Assembly (NCBI GenBank): GCA_037447655.1
Contig: JBBHKE010002304.1
Coordinates: 186,001-250,000, forward strand
Direction of reading: 5' to 3'
Source: Zygnema cylindricum
Taxonomy: Eukaryota; Streptophyta; Zygnematophyceae; Zygnematales; Zygnemataceae
DNA: 64,000 bases
Shown here: in pieces, positions 24,118 to 35,986 of the stretch
Position numbering within the stretch: the first letter of the stretch is position 1
Layout of the letters: each line of letters starts with the position of its first letter
Notes under the pieces: model-generated
Seen by the model: only the letters and a program-made list of their open reading frames with translations
The model's database searches: none
What the model was told of the DNA's origin: nothing
Position numbers and translations under genes: made by a program

Positions 24118-27100
24118 ATGTCGACTGCAGCTGGACCAGCTTGCAAGTTTGTAGTTTCTTCTTCATGTACAAACCTTTCTTGTAAATGGACAAGTTCCAA
24201 AATAGCTCAACCACTTGTAAAGTTTGGTAAAACTGGAAAACTCTTGAAAACTAGATGGAATCTGAAAATTGTTTCAGCTGTAAGCACTCAAGATAGGCCA
24301 ATGAAAACGCAAACAATCGGCGGTAAACTGGCGAATGATAAAACAGGTCCTGATGGACGTCCTTTGGTGTTAGTTTTAAAGGATTTAAATGATGCAAGCT
24401 GTGCAGTTTCCGGGACTTTATTGCCGGATTTGGATTCTGATTGTCGTAGTTTGGCAACCAGAAATCGTACTTTATTTCCGTCTTTGTCAGATACTTTAAG
24501 TATGGAACGTGAATGGGCAATCGCATTGTCTGATCCACTGCCAGCAATAGTCACGAAGATTTTAAAAGAAAGGCCGAAACATTTGGATGAAAATTTTGTT
24601 TGGATGGAGTCTCAACCGACCAATGGCAATGCACTCAAAGTTAGAAAAGGTGTTTCTGAAAGACAAGAAATCCGAAAAGGTGTCTCTGCAAGACATCGTC
24701 GTCTAAAAGCGAGACAGGAACGGATTGCCAAGCAAGAAGAGTTTACAGACTCTGAGTTACTTTCCATTACACCTATTGCCAACCAAGAAATGTCTAGAAG
24801 AAGAATAGAAGTTGGACAGGATGCAGTTACTTCTTACCTGTCTCAGATTGGAAAGGTAAAGCTATTGACGAGGAGGGAGGAGGTGTTATTATCGGAACGA
24901 TTTCAATCGGCCAGAAAGCTGGTAGCTGCAAAAGACCGGTAAGCAAAAGCATGCTCTATTTTTTTTTTCTGCATGTCAGTTAATTTTAACTGAAATCCTG
25001 TCCCTTGTTTTTTCTGGCTGTTTAAAAAAACCTGTGTACATTGTTTGATGACATCAGGAGCCTTCTGTTTCTTTTCTCTATTGCTGTTCCGTTTTACCTC
25101 TCACTCGGTGCAAACTCCCTCTTTTTCCTCTCTATTTCTCTCTTCTCCTTCTTCCTCATGTCTTTGCTCACTATCTTCTCTCGCTCTATCCTCCCTCTCT
25201 GTGTGGTATCACTTGAGTGTTTTCTGCGAGTGGCTTTAGATTTTTTTGTGATCTTACCTCAATTTATTGATTCCACTTGATTCTAATTGTCTCTACTTAA
25301 TTCTATATATATTATTTTTATTTTTCCTTATCTTCTTGATTTTTATTGAATTTAATTGATTATATCTATAATCTGTGCATTTCATTGCCCTCACTTGTGC
25401 CTGTTTTGGTTTTTGGTTTTGTGGTTTCTCAGGCTGAAAGTAGAGTTGGGTCAAGAGCCTACAAATGCAGAATGGGCGAAGTGCTTGAACATGGAAGTTA
25501 CAGTACTGCTGCGCCATGTGCGAGAAGGGATTATGGCCAAAAACAAACTCGTTTTGGCAAATCTCAGGCTGGTGGTTTCTGTCGCTAAGAATTACACAAA
25601 GTGTGGGATGGAGCTTCCTGATCTTATTCAGGTGTGAGCTGTTTCTGGCCTTTTTTGTGGATACTCATGGTTTGTGTAAACTATTCTGGTTGTGTTTTTG
25701 GCTGACTGCAAGTCGAAGAAAGGGAGCGGTTGCATCTCTTTAATTTGAGGGTGAGGATGAGGAAGTAGCTTTTAGTGTGGCATTGTCATCAGACAGATGG
25801 TCAAACGTACCATAGCCGGTGTGCATTTAGCGATTCAGCAAACTCTCAAAGACTGTATTATTATTCCTGAATCTCTTGACACGTTCTGGAATATCAATAA
25901 GGGCTCTCTACTGTTTTCCTATCTCCTTGTGAAGGCAGTTGCTGGGAGAGGGAGATGGGGAGAGAGAGAGGGAGGGGGAGAGGGAGACGGAGTTTGTTGG
26001 CTGACTCAAGTTACTGGTCGGACAGGCTGGAACTGTGGGCTTGCAACGAGGAGTGGAAAAGTTTGATCCAACAAAAGGATTTAAAATGTCCACTTATGTT
26101 CATTGGTGGATAAGACAAGTAAGCATCCAACTCCTGTCAGAAACTTGTTTCAGTAGTGATAACTGTCGGCAGACACTGCTGGTGGTTTGTAAAATTGCTT
26201 TCGGGGTTAAGGATGAAAATGGAGCAGCTGTGATGAATGAGGGTACTACCTTCAAATGGTACCTTGTTGTAGTCAAGGGTCGTTACCAGTAGGATGGGAT
26301 AATAATCTCACTTCCTCATTCCTTAAAATCACAAAATACCGTGAAACTTTCAACAGTCTGTCTTTATGTATACATTTTATACGTGAGTGAAATTCTATTC
26401 AATGTTAGTTGAAATAGGAACATGACCACTTGTGCAGCTTAGTTAATTGAGCGAACAACTCTGAAGATAGGAATTATGTGATCATGGACGCATTCTAAGG
26501 AAATAGATCTGCTCATTTTTCACCACTTTGTTTGAGTTTCTTTAAGGGCTGATGTGAGCCGAACCTACTGGTCTAATTGGTAGTTGATGTTTTTTTACAA
26601 TTTAGGCGAAAAGGCTGTGTTTGTGTTTGTGGGCAAACCATTTGTCAAAGCAGTTTCTACAGTGATGAATGTGTGTGGTGTGCAACTTCGATTATGCTAT
26701 GATGTTACCATTTGCTAACTTCTTTGCTTCAATCAGGCCATGGAATAGAGCAGTTTATTGATTAGTGACATTCGAAAGTTGACATAGTTTGATAGCAGAG
26801 ATGCTGGAAGGTGTGTGTTGGGCTATGTAAGTAACAAACCTGTGGTTACAGTTCTTGCGCAAAGGTAGTGTATTCTGGATGTCAGGCACAGGTTTTAAAG
26901 CCTTTTTGGTTGTATGATTCACTTTGACTACAGAGCATAAATCGAGCCTTGGCAGTCCATGGGATTATGATCCGAGTGCCGATGCATGCACATGAGACGT
27001 GGTCACAAATCAGGGCAGCAAAAAATATGTTGCGGATGTCTGGGCAAGAACCATCAATACCGGTACAGCCACATTCTCACTGGGCTTTGGAGTATTTTTT

Positions 27101-30100
27101 TCTTACAGCAGTAAGTGTAATGATGATGGCATCAATGAATAGCAGGCTAATTTGATTACAAATTTTGTTAAAGTTGTTCCATGGTTGTGTCTGTCTCGAA
27201 TCAAACTTATAAGAGTAACTTTTGTGGTGTAAGTTGAAAAGCATCTGAATTGCACTTTTGTGGTAATGGACGCTTGCAGAAGCTTGTGGAATATTTGGGA
27301 ATTCCTGAGAAGAAGATTCGAAATGCTCTGCGGGTAATACTCCCTCTCCTGTCTTACTGGCCCATGAGGTTCAAGCTTTCTTTGAAAATTGAGGGAAGCG
27401 TCATCGAATGATGTTGAGTGAAGATTAACCAATAATACTCAGACTTAAAATCCAGCTTCTCTGATTAGTCATATCAACCAGTGCTGATACAATGGATGCA
27501 TGTTCCTTTTTAGCCAAGTGGCCTTGCTCAAGGAAGAGAGGCTGTGTGCTATCAAATGGATTCAACAAATGAAATGGTCTTCCCATCATGTGCTTTGTTG
27601 TTGGCAGTTTGTCTTTTGTATTGCTAGTTTTTCAATCTCACTTTTTTTTTTTCGGTTATTCGTACAACAGCTACAGGTCTCCTTTTCAGACCTTGACGGT
27701 TGGTGTTTTTCTTTTTGACAAAACAGGTCCACAGAAACATCAGATCATTCGAGGAAGATATATGGAACAATAAATCACCTGACGATGATGGTACAAGCTT
27801 ACATCATGTATGTAATCAGATGTAAAGTGGGCAGTTCAAGCTGGGTGGTGTGTTTATTGAAGTGCTAATTTCGTAATAACACAGAGTTCAGAAGTTAAGC
27901 TGTGGGATCAGTGAGTTTTTTGTCTCAAATGAGCAGATCAGTATTTTAATTGCACCTAAGTGTATGTTCCAAATACTATACGAGAGCTGAGGCTTGTGGT
28001 GGAGTAAAAATTAACTCTTTAGACATAAACCTGGAAGATGAGAAGTAGTAATTTATAGTCATGCAGTTGATGCTCTACTTTCCTTTCTGAAATATATCCT
28101 CGCTATTGCGCGTCCCAAAATCTCTGATTCAAATGATTTTGCTTTCATAAGTTGTCGGAGTAGCTTTTATGCAGCTGTACGGTAAGATTGTTGTTTTTGC
28201 CTTCCCATTTGCTTCATCAGGCCACTAGATTATGTTTTTGCTGTATGTTAGGCAGGCCTTACTTCCTTCCTTTCAACCATTCTAACCGCAATAAGCAGAG
28301 TAGTTAGTGCGGCAAGTATACAGACCTTGCTTACCTTTTTTAGCAGCAATAATGGGTGATGCTCATGGCTTTTTTTCTTTAAGTACCGTCGCTAATTTTC
28401 TCTTCTGCTGTATGCAGTTCATAGCGGACTCAAGTCGTGAGGCTTCTCCATGGCGGACAGCAGATGAGCAACACCTCAAGGTGATCATTGGGCAAGGGAG
28501 GCATGAGAATCATGGTTGTGCGAAAACATTTGGTAAGGCTATATCTGGTACCTCGTACTGTACGTGTTTATTCACATATAATACGTGTACAGTATGGGGT
28601 AACCAGATGTAGCGTTTCCAGTTGTTTTTGCATCTTTGGACTGCAACATTGTAACAACTAGTGTTGGGTATCGGGTAAATTCATATCGCGATAATTTCGA
28701 TATTCGATATATCGAATATCGATCGAGCAGAATCCTCGATATATCGTACCGAGACCAACATAAATTATCGCGATATATAGTATTTTTTTAAATTTAATAT
28801 TTTATATTTCTATATAATATGTAATTTTAGCGAAAGAGACAAAATTGTCTGATACGCCACGTACGACGTGATTTTCGTTCCGTGATTTAAAGGTAGACGC
28901 CGCAAAATGTAACCGACAAAAAAGTACTAATTCTGTAATTCGTATAATTACTCTTTTGGGGTATGGTTACATCAGGAGGTCTCTGTAATAGTACGGACAG
29001 CAAAATTTCTGTATTACAGAGGCCTCGATTACATCGCGTATCCGTCTGTAAACAAGTTTTTACATACGTGTTTTGATTTGAGTGGTTCCTTGTAAGTTGA
29101 CGATCTAATCTTTAAAATAGTCAAAGATTTGAAAACCGACCATTTTCGTATGGAAATCCGTACTTGCGTATTACGTACGTGTACTTCGCAAGTGTACCGC
29201 GTCAATGTACCTCAGAGATCTCCTTCACTCTACTGACTTCCAAGAAAAAACCGTATTTCTTTTTGGCAAAGATTTACAGTCACCTTGTCCAAAGGCACGT
29301 CACTTTGGATTCCTGTGATTTTTTTTTTTTTTTTTTTTTTAATGCCTCTATATATCGGCGATATATCACGATGATTTGGTTTTCGATATATCGAAGCGAT
29401 ATATCGATTATCGGGTACCTGAAATTCGATATATATCGAATATCGGCAAAAGGTCCTCGATACCCAACACTAGTAACAACTGCCAAGCTTTATGTGACTG
29501 GCAAGATTGACGAAATTTGAGAATCGTCTGGAATGCTCATTGTTGCTTTGCATATCAGGTCTTTTGTGTCAATCAAGGCTTCAAATTTCACTTCAATTTC
29601 CATTGGCCTTTTTGATTTCTGAGACTTCTTTCAATAATAAGTGTGACGTAAAATGAGTCGTTCCAATTACTGCATATGTTGTTGTCATTGATTGAGAGTT
29701 TCTGGCCTGGTAAACTAAAGTTGTGCCGTTTTCTCTGTACTATATAGGTGGAGATTCGGAGACTCATTCAGGACACACTGGATCCTCGAGAGCGAGAAAT
29801 CGTTCGTTCCCATTTTGGAATTGATCGAACAGATGGGCTGAGCATGTCTATGGAGGCCATCAGCCGAAGGTATATTGCGCTTAAAACATGTTTTGTTTAA
29901 GTTATAGTAGGAGAACAAGGAAAATTGAGCTGGCTCAGTTGAGACATTCTTTTCCGATTCGTTTTTGTTGTTCTTGACATAGTTGGGAATATGTGTTTGT
30001 GAAACAATCTTTGCATTTGAAATGTTGTTTAACTATGTTCAGTATGTTGTATGTTTAGTATGTTGCTGTTATTCCTGCTGCTCTTGACTGAGTTTGGAAT

Positions 30101-30333
30101 ATGTGTTTGTGAAAACATTTTTTGCGTTTGTGGACTGAAATCTTTGTGTTTGTGACAACAATCTTTCTCAACTCATTCAGCTACTCTTAACCTAGTTTTG
30201 AATATGTATTTGTCTCAGGCTCGGGATTTCGAGGGAACGTGCGAGGCAGCTGGAATCTGTGGCGTTGCGGCGGTTGAGAAGCAAGTGTGTGGAGCGAGAG
30301 TTGAACCGATATTTGTTTGAGGAACAGCAATAA
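24118..30333 (+). CDS. Plastid RNA polymerase sigma factor (sigma-70 type), nine exons
   Basis: Nucleus-encoded sigma subunits direct the bacterial-type plastid RNA polymerase to -35/-10 promoters. Exons: 24118-24938, 25433-25631, 26026-26118, 26934-27062, 27280-27333, 27727-27807, 28418-28480, 29748-29869, 30219-30333. They sum to 558 codons plus stop and every phase closes. The N-terminus (Ser/Lys-rich, few acidic residues) suits a plastid transit peptide. Region 2 reads [16 protein letters not shown], then [20 protein letters not shown] and IRQ. Region 3 includes [18 protein letters not shown]. Region 4 includes [14 protein letters not shown] and the helix-turn-helix [32 protein letters not shown] and KKIRNALR recall land-plant SIG5, but this subtype is an inference. 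Around region 2.4 the usual SRTIRLP block is HGIMIRVP, a departure. Intron 7 carries two mobile elements. Confidence 0.93.
28532..28619. mobile_element. 88-bp palindromic mini-element, copy 2
   Basis: Same terminus and length as the copy at 10445-10532. The right end reads backwards as GGAAACGCTACATCTGG then TTACCCCATACTGTACACGT. The left arm has GGCTATATCTGGTACC and TCGTACTGTACGTG. It lies in sigma-factor intron 7, about 50 bases after exon 7. Confidence 0.6.
28659..29472. mobile_element. hAT-type non-autonomous element, 814 bp, with perfect 8-bp target duplication
   Basis: The terminal inverted repeats TAGTGTTGGGTATCG and CGATACCCAACACTA are flanked on both sides by GTAACAAC (28651-28658 and 29473-29480), the 8-bp duplication typical of hAT transposases. 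Sub-terminal DNA is dense in palindromic ATATCG and CGATATATCG steps. No transposase frame was found. It sits in intron 7 of the sigma-factor gene. A truncated relative lies at 33719-34110, and a relative with TAGTGTTGTGTATCG ends at 36149-37042. Confidence 0.92.
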
Positions 30334-33020
30334 ACGACTGTGTCTAAAGACAACAGTAAAGGACTCTGTTTGGGGAACAGCATTGAAGGACTCTACTGAG
30401 ATGGACACTTTTCTGTCCTCGTATAGTAAAGGGCTCAAATTTTAAAATTTATGCTTTTTTCGGGGAAACAACGATTGTAGAGGAAGAAGGGAACGGAGCT
30501 GGTGGTTGGAATCGGGTGAAGCTGTACAGGGCTTGTATATTCTGTAGATAGTGGAAGCAGTTTATTTCCTACGGTTTGCGACATTGTCACGCACAATAAT
30601 AAGCAACGAGAGGTTGAGCAAAGAGGCTTAGAGAATTCAGCTCTATGGGATTCGAATCAATGTGCCTTTTTCGACATAGGAAATTTGTAAGTGTAATAAA
30701 ATTATCAACGTTATATATATGGCAAAAGGTTTTGTCCATATGTTCTTTATGGTGCATCATCGGTTATGGAGCTTAGAAGCAGTGTATAATGAGCTTTTCA
30801 ATATAGCCATGTTGATTATTGTATGTTGTGTTCCTTCTTACCCTCGCTCTCACATTCAAAAGGGAAGTATATAAGCTGAAAGATGGTAGCTGTTGAACTT
30901 AAACATTCACTGACAGGCTATAAAAAGATGAATGGCAAAGTATAGTTTCTGCGAAAATAATTTAAGTTATGCTATTATCAATTTGATGATGGAAATTAAG
31001 GCAAAAATTATGACCAGCAAATGAAAACAGCCATCCATCAAAAGTTCAAATCGCATCGAAGGATCTCGCAAGCTTGTGAATTCATAAGTACACTGCCCAT
31101 CTCTATTACTATGAAATGATTTTCCGGAAGATAAAACAAAAACGGGCTTTATTAAAAAGCGCGAACAAGATACATTTTCTCTTCATACATTCCAAAATTT
31201 CAATTGTGACTGATTGCAGCGCAGGACTGCTATATTTTGAGTGCCTCTGCAGAAAATTGTCGAACGGTCTCGTCTTTGGCTGCTCTAAAAATGTCGAACA
31301 CTAAAAGTGATGGGCAGTTGTTGTTGTTCGTGGAAATCGATAATTTTACAACTTGGGAACTGCTTTATCAACAAGTCTTCAAGCCCACGTCTAACTTACC
31401 TGGCTAGTTCAGTTGTATTCAGATTTGGCAAGAATTTGTTAGGCTATCGTGCTTAATGAGTAACAAAAACATGAATAGTAATAAGTGTCATTAAAAGGTG
31501 TGATGGCAAATCATCAAAGTACATAAAAGAAACCAGAAAGTACAATGAAGGTGAAAAATAAAACACTGGACCGATCAACAGAAACCAAGTCCCCTGGAAA
31601 AAAACCAAAGCAATCGAAAAAAATAATCTAAAGATGCGAATAAAATCCATTAAGAATTATCAAACCACCGCTAACATATCTATCTATGCTCCCTAAAAGT
31701 GAACCCACCCCTGTAAATTTCAAGTCTTGTTGGAGCCCATTAAGGGAGGTCTAAAACTCGAAGAAGTCCATCTCTCTAATAGGAAATCGAAGAAGAATAG
31801 AATAGCTTGCCAGTGACAAAACGTCACAAACTAATGTTCACGATCAAGGGCCACGAGAATAGAAGGCAAAGGACTCTCGAGTCACCTCATCTTGAATGAG
31901 CGTCGACCATTGATTTGTTGAACTTGTCCAAAGCAACACCCATGAAACCAAATATCTCCATCTCCATTAAAGGAATTCATCCTTATCATCTCACCACGCG
32001 TAGTTACACTGCTTGGGCCAATCACCATCTAGCGGCGCCACACTAAATATCTCAAATGGTATGACCTATTGCGCAAGATGTGGGTTTTACCAAAATAATC
32101 TCTCAAAAAACACGCTGAGCACTATTAAAAACAACAATGTCAACCTTACAAGAAATAATAATATGTGAGACCGCGGGTGGAACACTTTGGGTCAATAGTT
32201 AATCTCACCTGCATTAGAGTAATGAAGTTGGTGGATGCCATCGGGCCCGATAGGATTGTTGCAAGTAGAGACTAAAGAGCCAAGTGAGGACGGGGGAGGG
32301 AGCCAAGTTTGAACCAAAGAGGGAAGGTGAACTCAATGAGGTGTTCATGGGATGTATACTAGTGGCTATGAGGCAAGCTTTAGAGCCAAGGCTACACAAG
32401 AGAAGGAATGGGTGCAAAAAGCGCACGAAGGAATAAGGACACTATGGATAAGTTAGAAAAAACGTTACTTTAAGAGTTCAAGATAAATAGTTTTCAAAGA
32501 CTGTGAGTTGGAATCTACTACCATATTTTTATTGGTAATTTGCGGACGATGACAATAACATGGATGACGGTAATAATGGTAAAATGATGGTGAGGGTTGT
32601 TAAAAAGGTGGGTGTCGCAGTCTTATTTGTATTTGTTGATACTTGAAATTCTATGGTAAACTTTGCATACTATTTTTTTTTTGGTTTGCTTGTAATGGAT
32701 ATATTTGACTTGATGTATTTGTTATGCAATTTCACTTGGCCGTATGTTGGATGTAGGTGTTTAACGGTGGAGAATTGGTAGTTGGTTACATAGCATTAAA
32801 TATAGGGATTTATTATTAAATAATATGTGGTGTGGTGTGGTGTGCGTAGAAATAAATCAACAAGGAAATTTTCAACTGATGTATGCGAATTGAAGTCTTT
32901 ATATTAGGTCTCTCGAGTTTTTATTTTGTGGGATCTATATTGTAAAATTTCCCTGTGCATGATTACTATTCAGAATGTCGTGCTTCGATATTTTGAGCTT
33001 CATACTTCCATTGGTGGTTG
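30334..33020. other. Intergenic DNA after the sigma-factor gene
   Basis: No coding exon could be supported. Short open frames at 31453-31650 and 32214-32426 (minus strand) show no recognisable domain. The 3' untranslated region of the sigma-factor gene probably occupies the first few hundred bases. Confidence 0.4.
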
Positions 33021-33042
33021 ATTCCTAGCAGAGGTCGCAAAC

Positions 33043-33595
33043 GGTCAACCGAAACCGTGACCGACCGTTAACCGACAGCCGGCGCCGGATCCATAACGCA
33101 TTCGGTTGCCAAATTTTGGGGGCCGGGCGGTTGCGGTCGGTTGATTCACCAGAAAAAAAAAATGGTCGGTTACGGTCCGTTAACCAAAAAACCAAAAAAA
33201 ATGAAAATATTGTACTGTCCATACAATCCAACATTATTGTACTTTGTACTCTTTGGTATCGTGGAAGTACATGACATCATGATTAGCGTCGCCAATCTGA
33301 CACGGTAGTAACACTATTCATTTCGCAAATTTTAGGGACGGTCAACCGAAACCGTGACCGACCGTTAACCGACCGCCCGCGCCGGATCCAAAACGGATTC
33401 GGTTGCCAAATTTTGGGGGTCGGGCGGTTGCGGTCGGTTGATTCACCAGAAAAAAAAAATGGTCGGTTACGGTCGGTTACGGTCGGTTAACCAAAAAACC
33501 AAAAAAAATGAAAATATTGTACTGTCCATACAATCCAACATTATTGTACTTTGTACTCTTTGGTATCGTGGAAGTACGTGACATCATGATTAGCG
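33043..33595. repeat. Tandem duplication of about 250 bp
   Basis: 33043-33289 and 33340-33595 are near-identical, from GGTCAACCGAAACCGTG to CATCATGATTAGCGT. The second copy has one extra CGGTTACGGT unit and a few substitutions. The 50 bases between the copies contain part of the AACACTATTCATTTCGC repeat that recurs elsewhere in the region. Confidence 0.93.
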
Positions 33596-33718
33596 TTCTC
33601 CTAGCAATGATTCATGTGTAGAGGGAGGGCTTGAAGCCATGAAGGGTGAGGATGTGAGGATTATAGAACAAAAGATCCTGATGTAGTGGGAAGTGGGAAA
33701 TTTGCTAATGGAGGAGAA

Positions 33719-34110
33719 GGAATTTCGATATTCGATATATCGAATATCGATCGAGCAGATTCCTCGATATATCGTACCGGGACCAACATAAATTATCGCG
33801 ATATATATCGCAAAAATTGCGTGTCCGTACAGTCATAGTACGGAAACCGTACGAAAAAGCGTACGAATAATCGTACGGAAAATCGTACGGATATCCCCCC
33901 CCTCCCCCCCCCCCCCCCCCCCACTGAGCGCTCAGTGGGGGGGGGGGGGGGGGGGGTTTGAAAAAAAATATAAAATTTTCATTTTCGATATATCGCCGAT
34001 ACATCGCGATAATTTGGTTTTCGATATATCGAAGCGATATATCGATTATCGGGTACTTGAAATTCGATATATATCGAATATCGGCAATAGGTCCTCGATA
34101 CCCAACACTA
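33719..34110. mobile_element. Left-truncated hAT element related to 28659-29472
   Basis: It begins at ATTTCGATATTCGATATATC, about 35 bases inside the intact relative's left end, and ends precisely at CGATACCCAACACTA (34110). The centre is replaced by GTACG-rich DNA and a C-run/G-run palindrome. The missing left terminus means no target duplication can be read. Confidence 0.85.
33895..33956. repeat. Long C-run/G-run perfect palindrome
   Basis: A run of about 28 bases that are nearly all C (one T) is joined through ACTGAGCGCTCAGT to a run of 20 G, making an almost perfect 60-base inverted repeat with no spacer. It can form a hairpin or a quadruplex. It is also the kind of structure that cloning or assembly can distort. 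Confidence 0.95.
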
Positions 34111-34122
34111 CATGGTACAGTA

Positions 34123-34680
34123 CACCGCCAATTGCTATTAGCGTAGTGTACGCTAATTCCGTCCCGTTTTTTTTTATTATTCTCTAATAGGGTAGCTTAT
34201 TCTATTTTTTTATGTACGCCATTTAGGGTTATTTTCCAAGTACCGTATAAAACGGAAGTACGTCATCTTTTGAATAGTGTGGTGTACGGTCAGAGTCAGA
34301 CAGTACATAAACGTACCTTTTTAAGTGAAAAAGTACAATTCCTTATGTTTAGTAGCCGCTGACGCATGAGAATGTGCGGTCTAAAAAGGGGCTCAAATCG
34401 GGTTGTCAAATATGACGTTCGCATATATTTGTCCAGCAACCACGTTTCGACTGTGTGAACGTACGATTTGTGTACGATTTGTCAAATTTTGTATAATTAC
34501 CTATATTAGTGTAAGCATGTTTGCGACCGACATTTACTTTTTTCAAAGACCCAAATTATAATTATTAAACAATTAGAATGTAGGATTTTTTTCAAAATTT
34601 TCAAATTCTTAATTAGCATAAACTACGGTAATTATTCATATACGCTAAAGAAACTTCTACGCTAATAGTGATTGGCGGTG
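34123..34680. mobile_element. TA-type MITE, long subfamily, 558 bp
   Basis: Starts CACCGCCAATTGCTATTAGC and ends TAATAGTGATTGGCGGTG, with TA on each side. It shares order and sequence along its length with 48286-48822, including GTACGCTAATTC, the CGCATGAGAATGTGCG block and AAGCATGTTTGCGACCGAC. Confidence 0.88.
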
Positions 34681-34745
34681 TAGTAAACACTATTCATTTC
34701 GCAAATCTTAGAGAACGCGACAAAGCGTCGCAATCTGACACGGTA

Positions 34746-35285
34746 CACCGCGAATCGTTATTAGTGTCAAATTTTAAATACTGTTGAAGAAAATTTACCG
34801 TACTTGATGCTAATTAAGAATTCGTTTTTTTTTTTTTTTTTTTTTTTTAGTAATTTCGGCGTTAATGCTAATTTGGGAACGACAAAAATGGAATAATCGC
34901 TGTACGATTATATACATTAATATATGTATTCTAACAAAATATTAGAAATCGTACGCCGTCACGAATTTAAAATATCCGTACATGCCATACTAATTTACGT
35001 GTAAGGCTAATCCTGTTTTTTTAGCGCACGTTCCTATGCGTGCACGTCTGATTTAATTATTATTTTTGTAAATTTTCACTTGAAAAGTTACATTTATGTA
35101 CGGTCTGACATCGACCGTACATCACACTATTTAGATTTTATTGTACTTCCAGGCTTTACGCTATTTTGTACGGTACCTTAATTAACGTCAAAGAAAAATT
35201 AAAATCATGTATCCTATTTGAAAAAAAAAATCAAAATTTTAAGAACCCAAATTAGAGTTATTGACACTAATAACAATCAGCGGTG
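34746..35285. mobile_element. TA-type MITE, long subfamily, 540 bp
   Basis: Starts CACCGCGAATCGTTATTAG and ends CTAATAACAATCAGCGGTG, flanked by TA. The interior includes AATCGTACGCCGTCACG and CCGTACATCACACTATTTAG. A decayed relative is at 9215-9686. Confidence 0.8.
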
Positions 35286-35351
35286 TAGTAAACACTATTC
35301 ATTCCGCAAATCTTAGAGAACGCGACAAAGCGTCGCAAATCTGACACGGTA

Positions 35352-35550
35352 CACCGTGAATCGTTATTAGCCCTATGTACGCTATATCGGCACCCCGAAA
35401 TTTTGACATTGATACCTTAAATATAATAAATTACACTATTTCAGGACATGTACCATAATCTACCACGTCTCCTGGCACTAAATTAGAATGAATGACGCTA
35501 ATTGTATCTTTACACTAATAATTTCTATACGCTAATAACGATTCAAGGTG
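35352..35550. mobile_element. TA-type MITE, 199-bp subfamily, copy 1
   Basis: Starts CACCGTGAATCGTTATTAG and ends CTAATAACGATTCAAGGTG, flanked by TA. It has the same length and order as 52177-52375, sharing CTATATCGGCACC, TTTTGACATT, TAATCTACCACGTC-like and AATTAGAATGAATGACGC. Confidence 0.9.
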
Positions 35551-35986
35551 TAGTAAACACTATTCATTTCGCAAATCTTAGGGAACGCGACAAATCGTAA
35601 CTATTGGCTTATTCATATGGTTTACATTAATTCATTTTGTACTTTTTCGGTTACTGGCGGGCACGGTTAGTCTCAAGAAATCGAGTTTTCGGTTAACTTT
35701 TATTTTCGTAAACGCCGGTCGGTTAACGGTTAACAATTTTGGAGCGTGACATAACCCGGTCGGGCGTCGGTTACTCAGATTTTGAAAAAAAAAACGGTCG
35801 GTTTCGGTTATGTAAAATTTTGACTTTTGCGACCTCTGGTTCCTAGTAAGACGGGCTATAGCACTACGGGCAATGCGTATCCAAATTAGTGTTGGCTGTA
35901 TATATTAGCGTTAAATCGTTAATGTTTTGTTGGCGTTAGCGGTTTCACGGTGTAGTTTTGAAAATCGAGTGGCGAGCAGAAAACTA

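Larger units (their letters stand above)
33029..35838. mobile_element. Composite hAT-like element, 2.8 kb, with other elements inserted in it
   Basis: The ends CAGAGGTCGCAAA (33029) and TTTGCGACCTCTG (ending 35838) are inverted repeats. The left flank ATTCCTAG (33021-33028) and right flank GTTCCTAG (35839-35846) agree at 7 of 8 bases, as expected for an aged hAT target duplication. Sub-terminal CCGAAACCG and CCGACCG motifs occur at both ends. Inside are a 250-bp tandem duplication, a truncated second hAT (33719-34110) and TA-type elements at 34123-34680, 34746-35285 and 35352-35550. No transposase coding region was seen. Confidence 0.8.
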
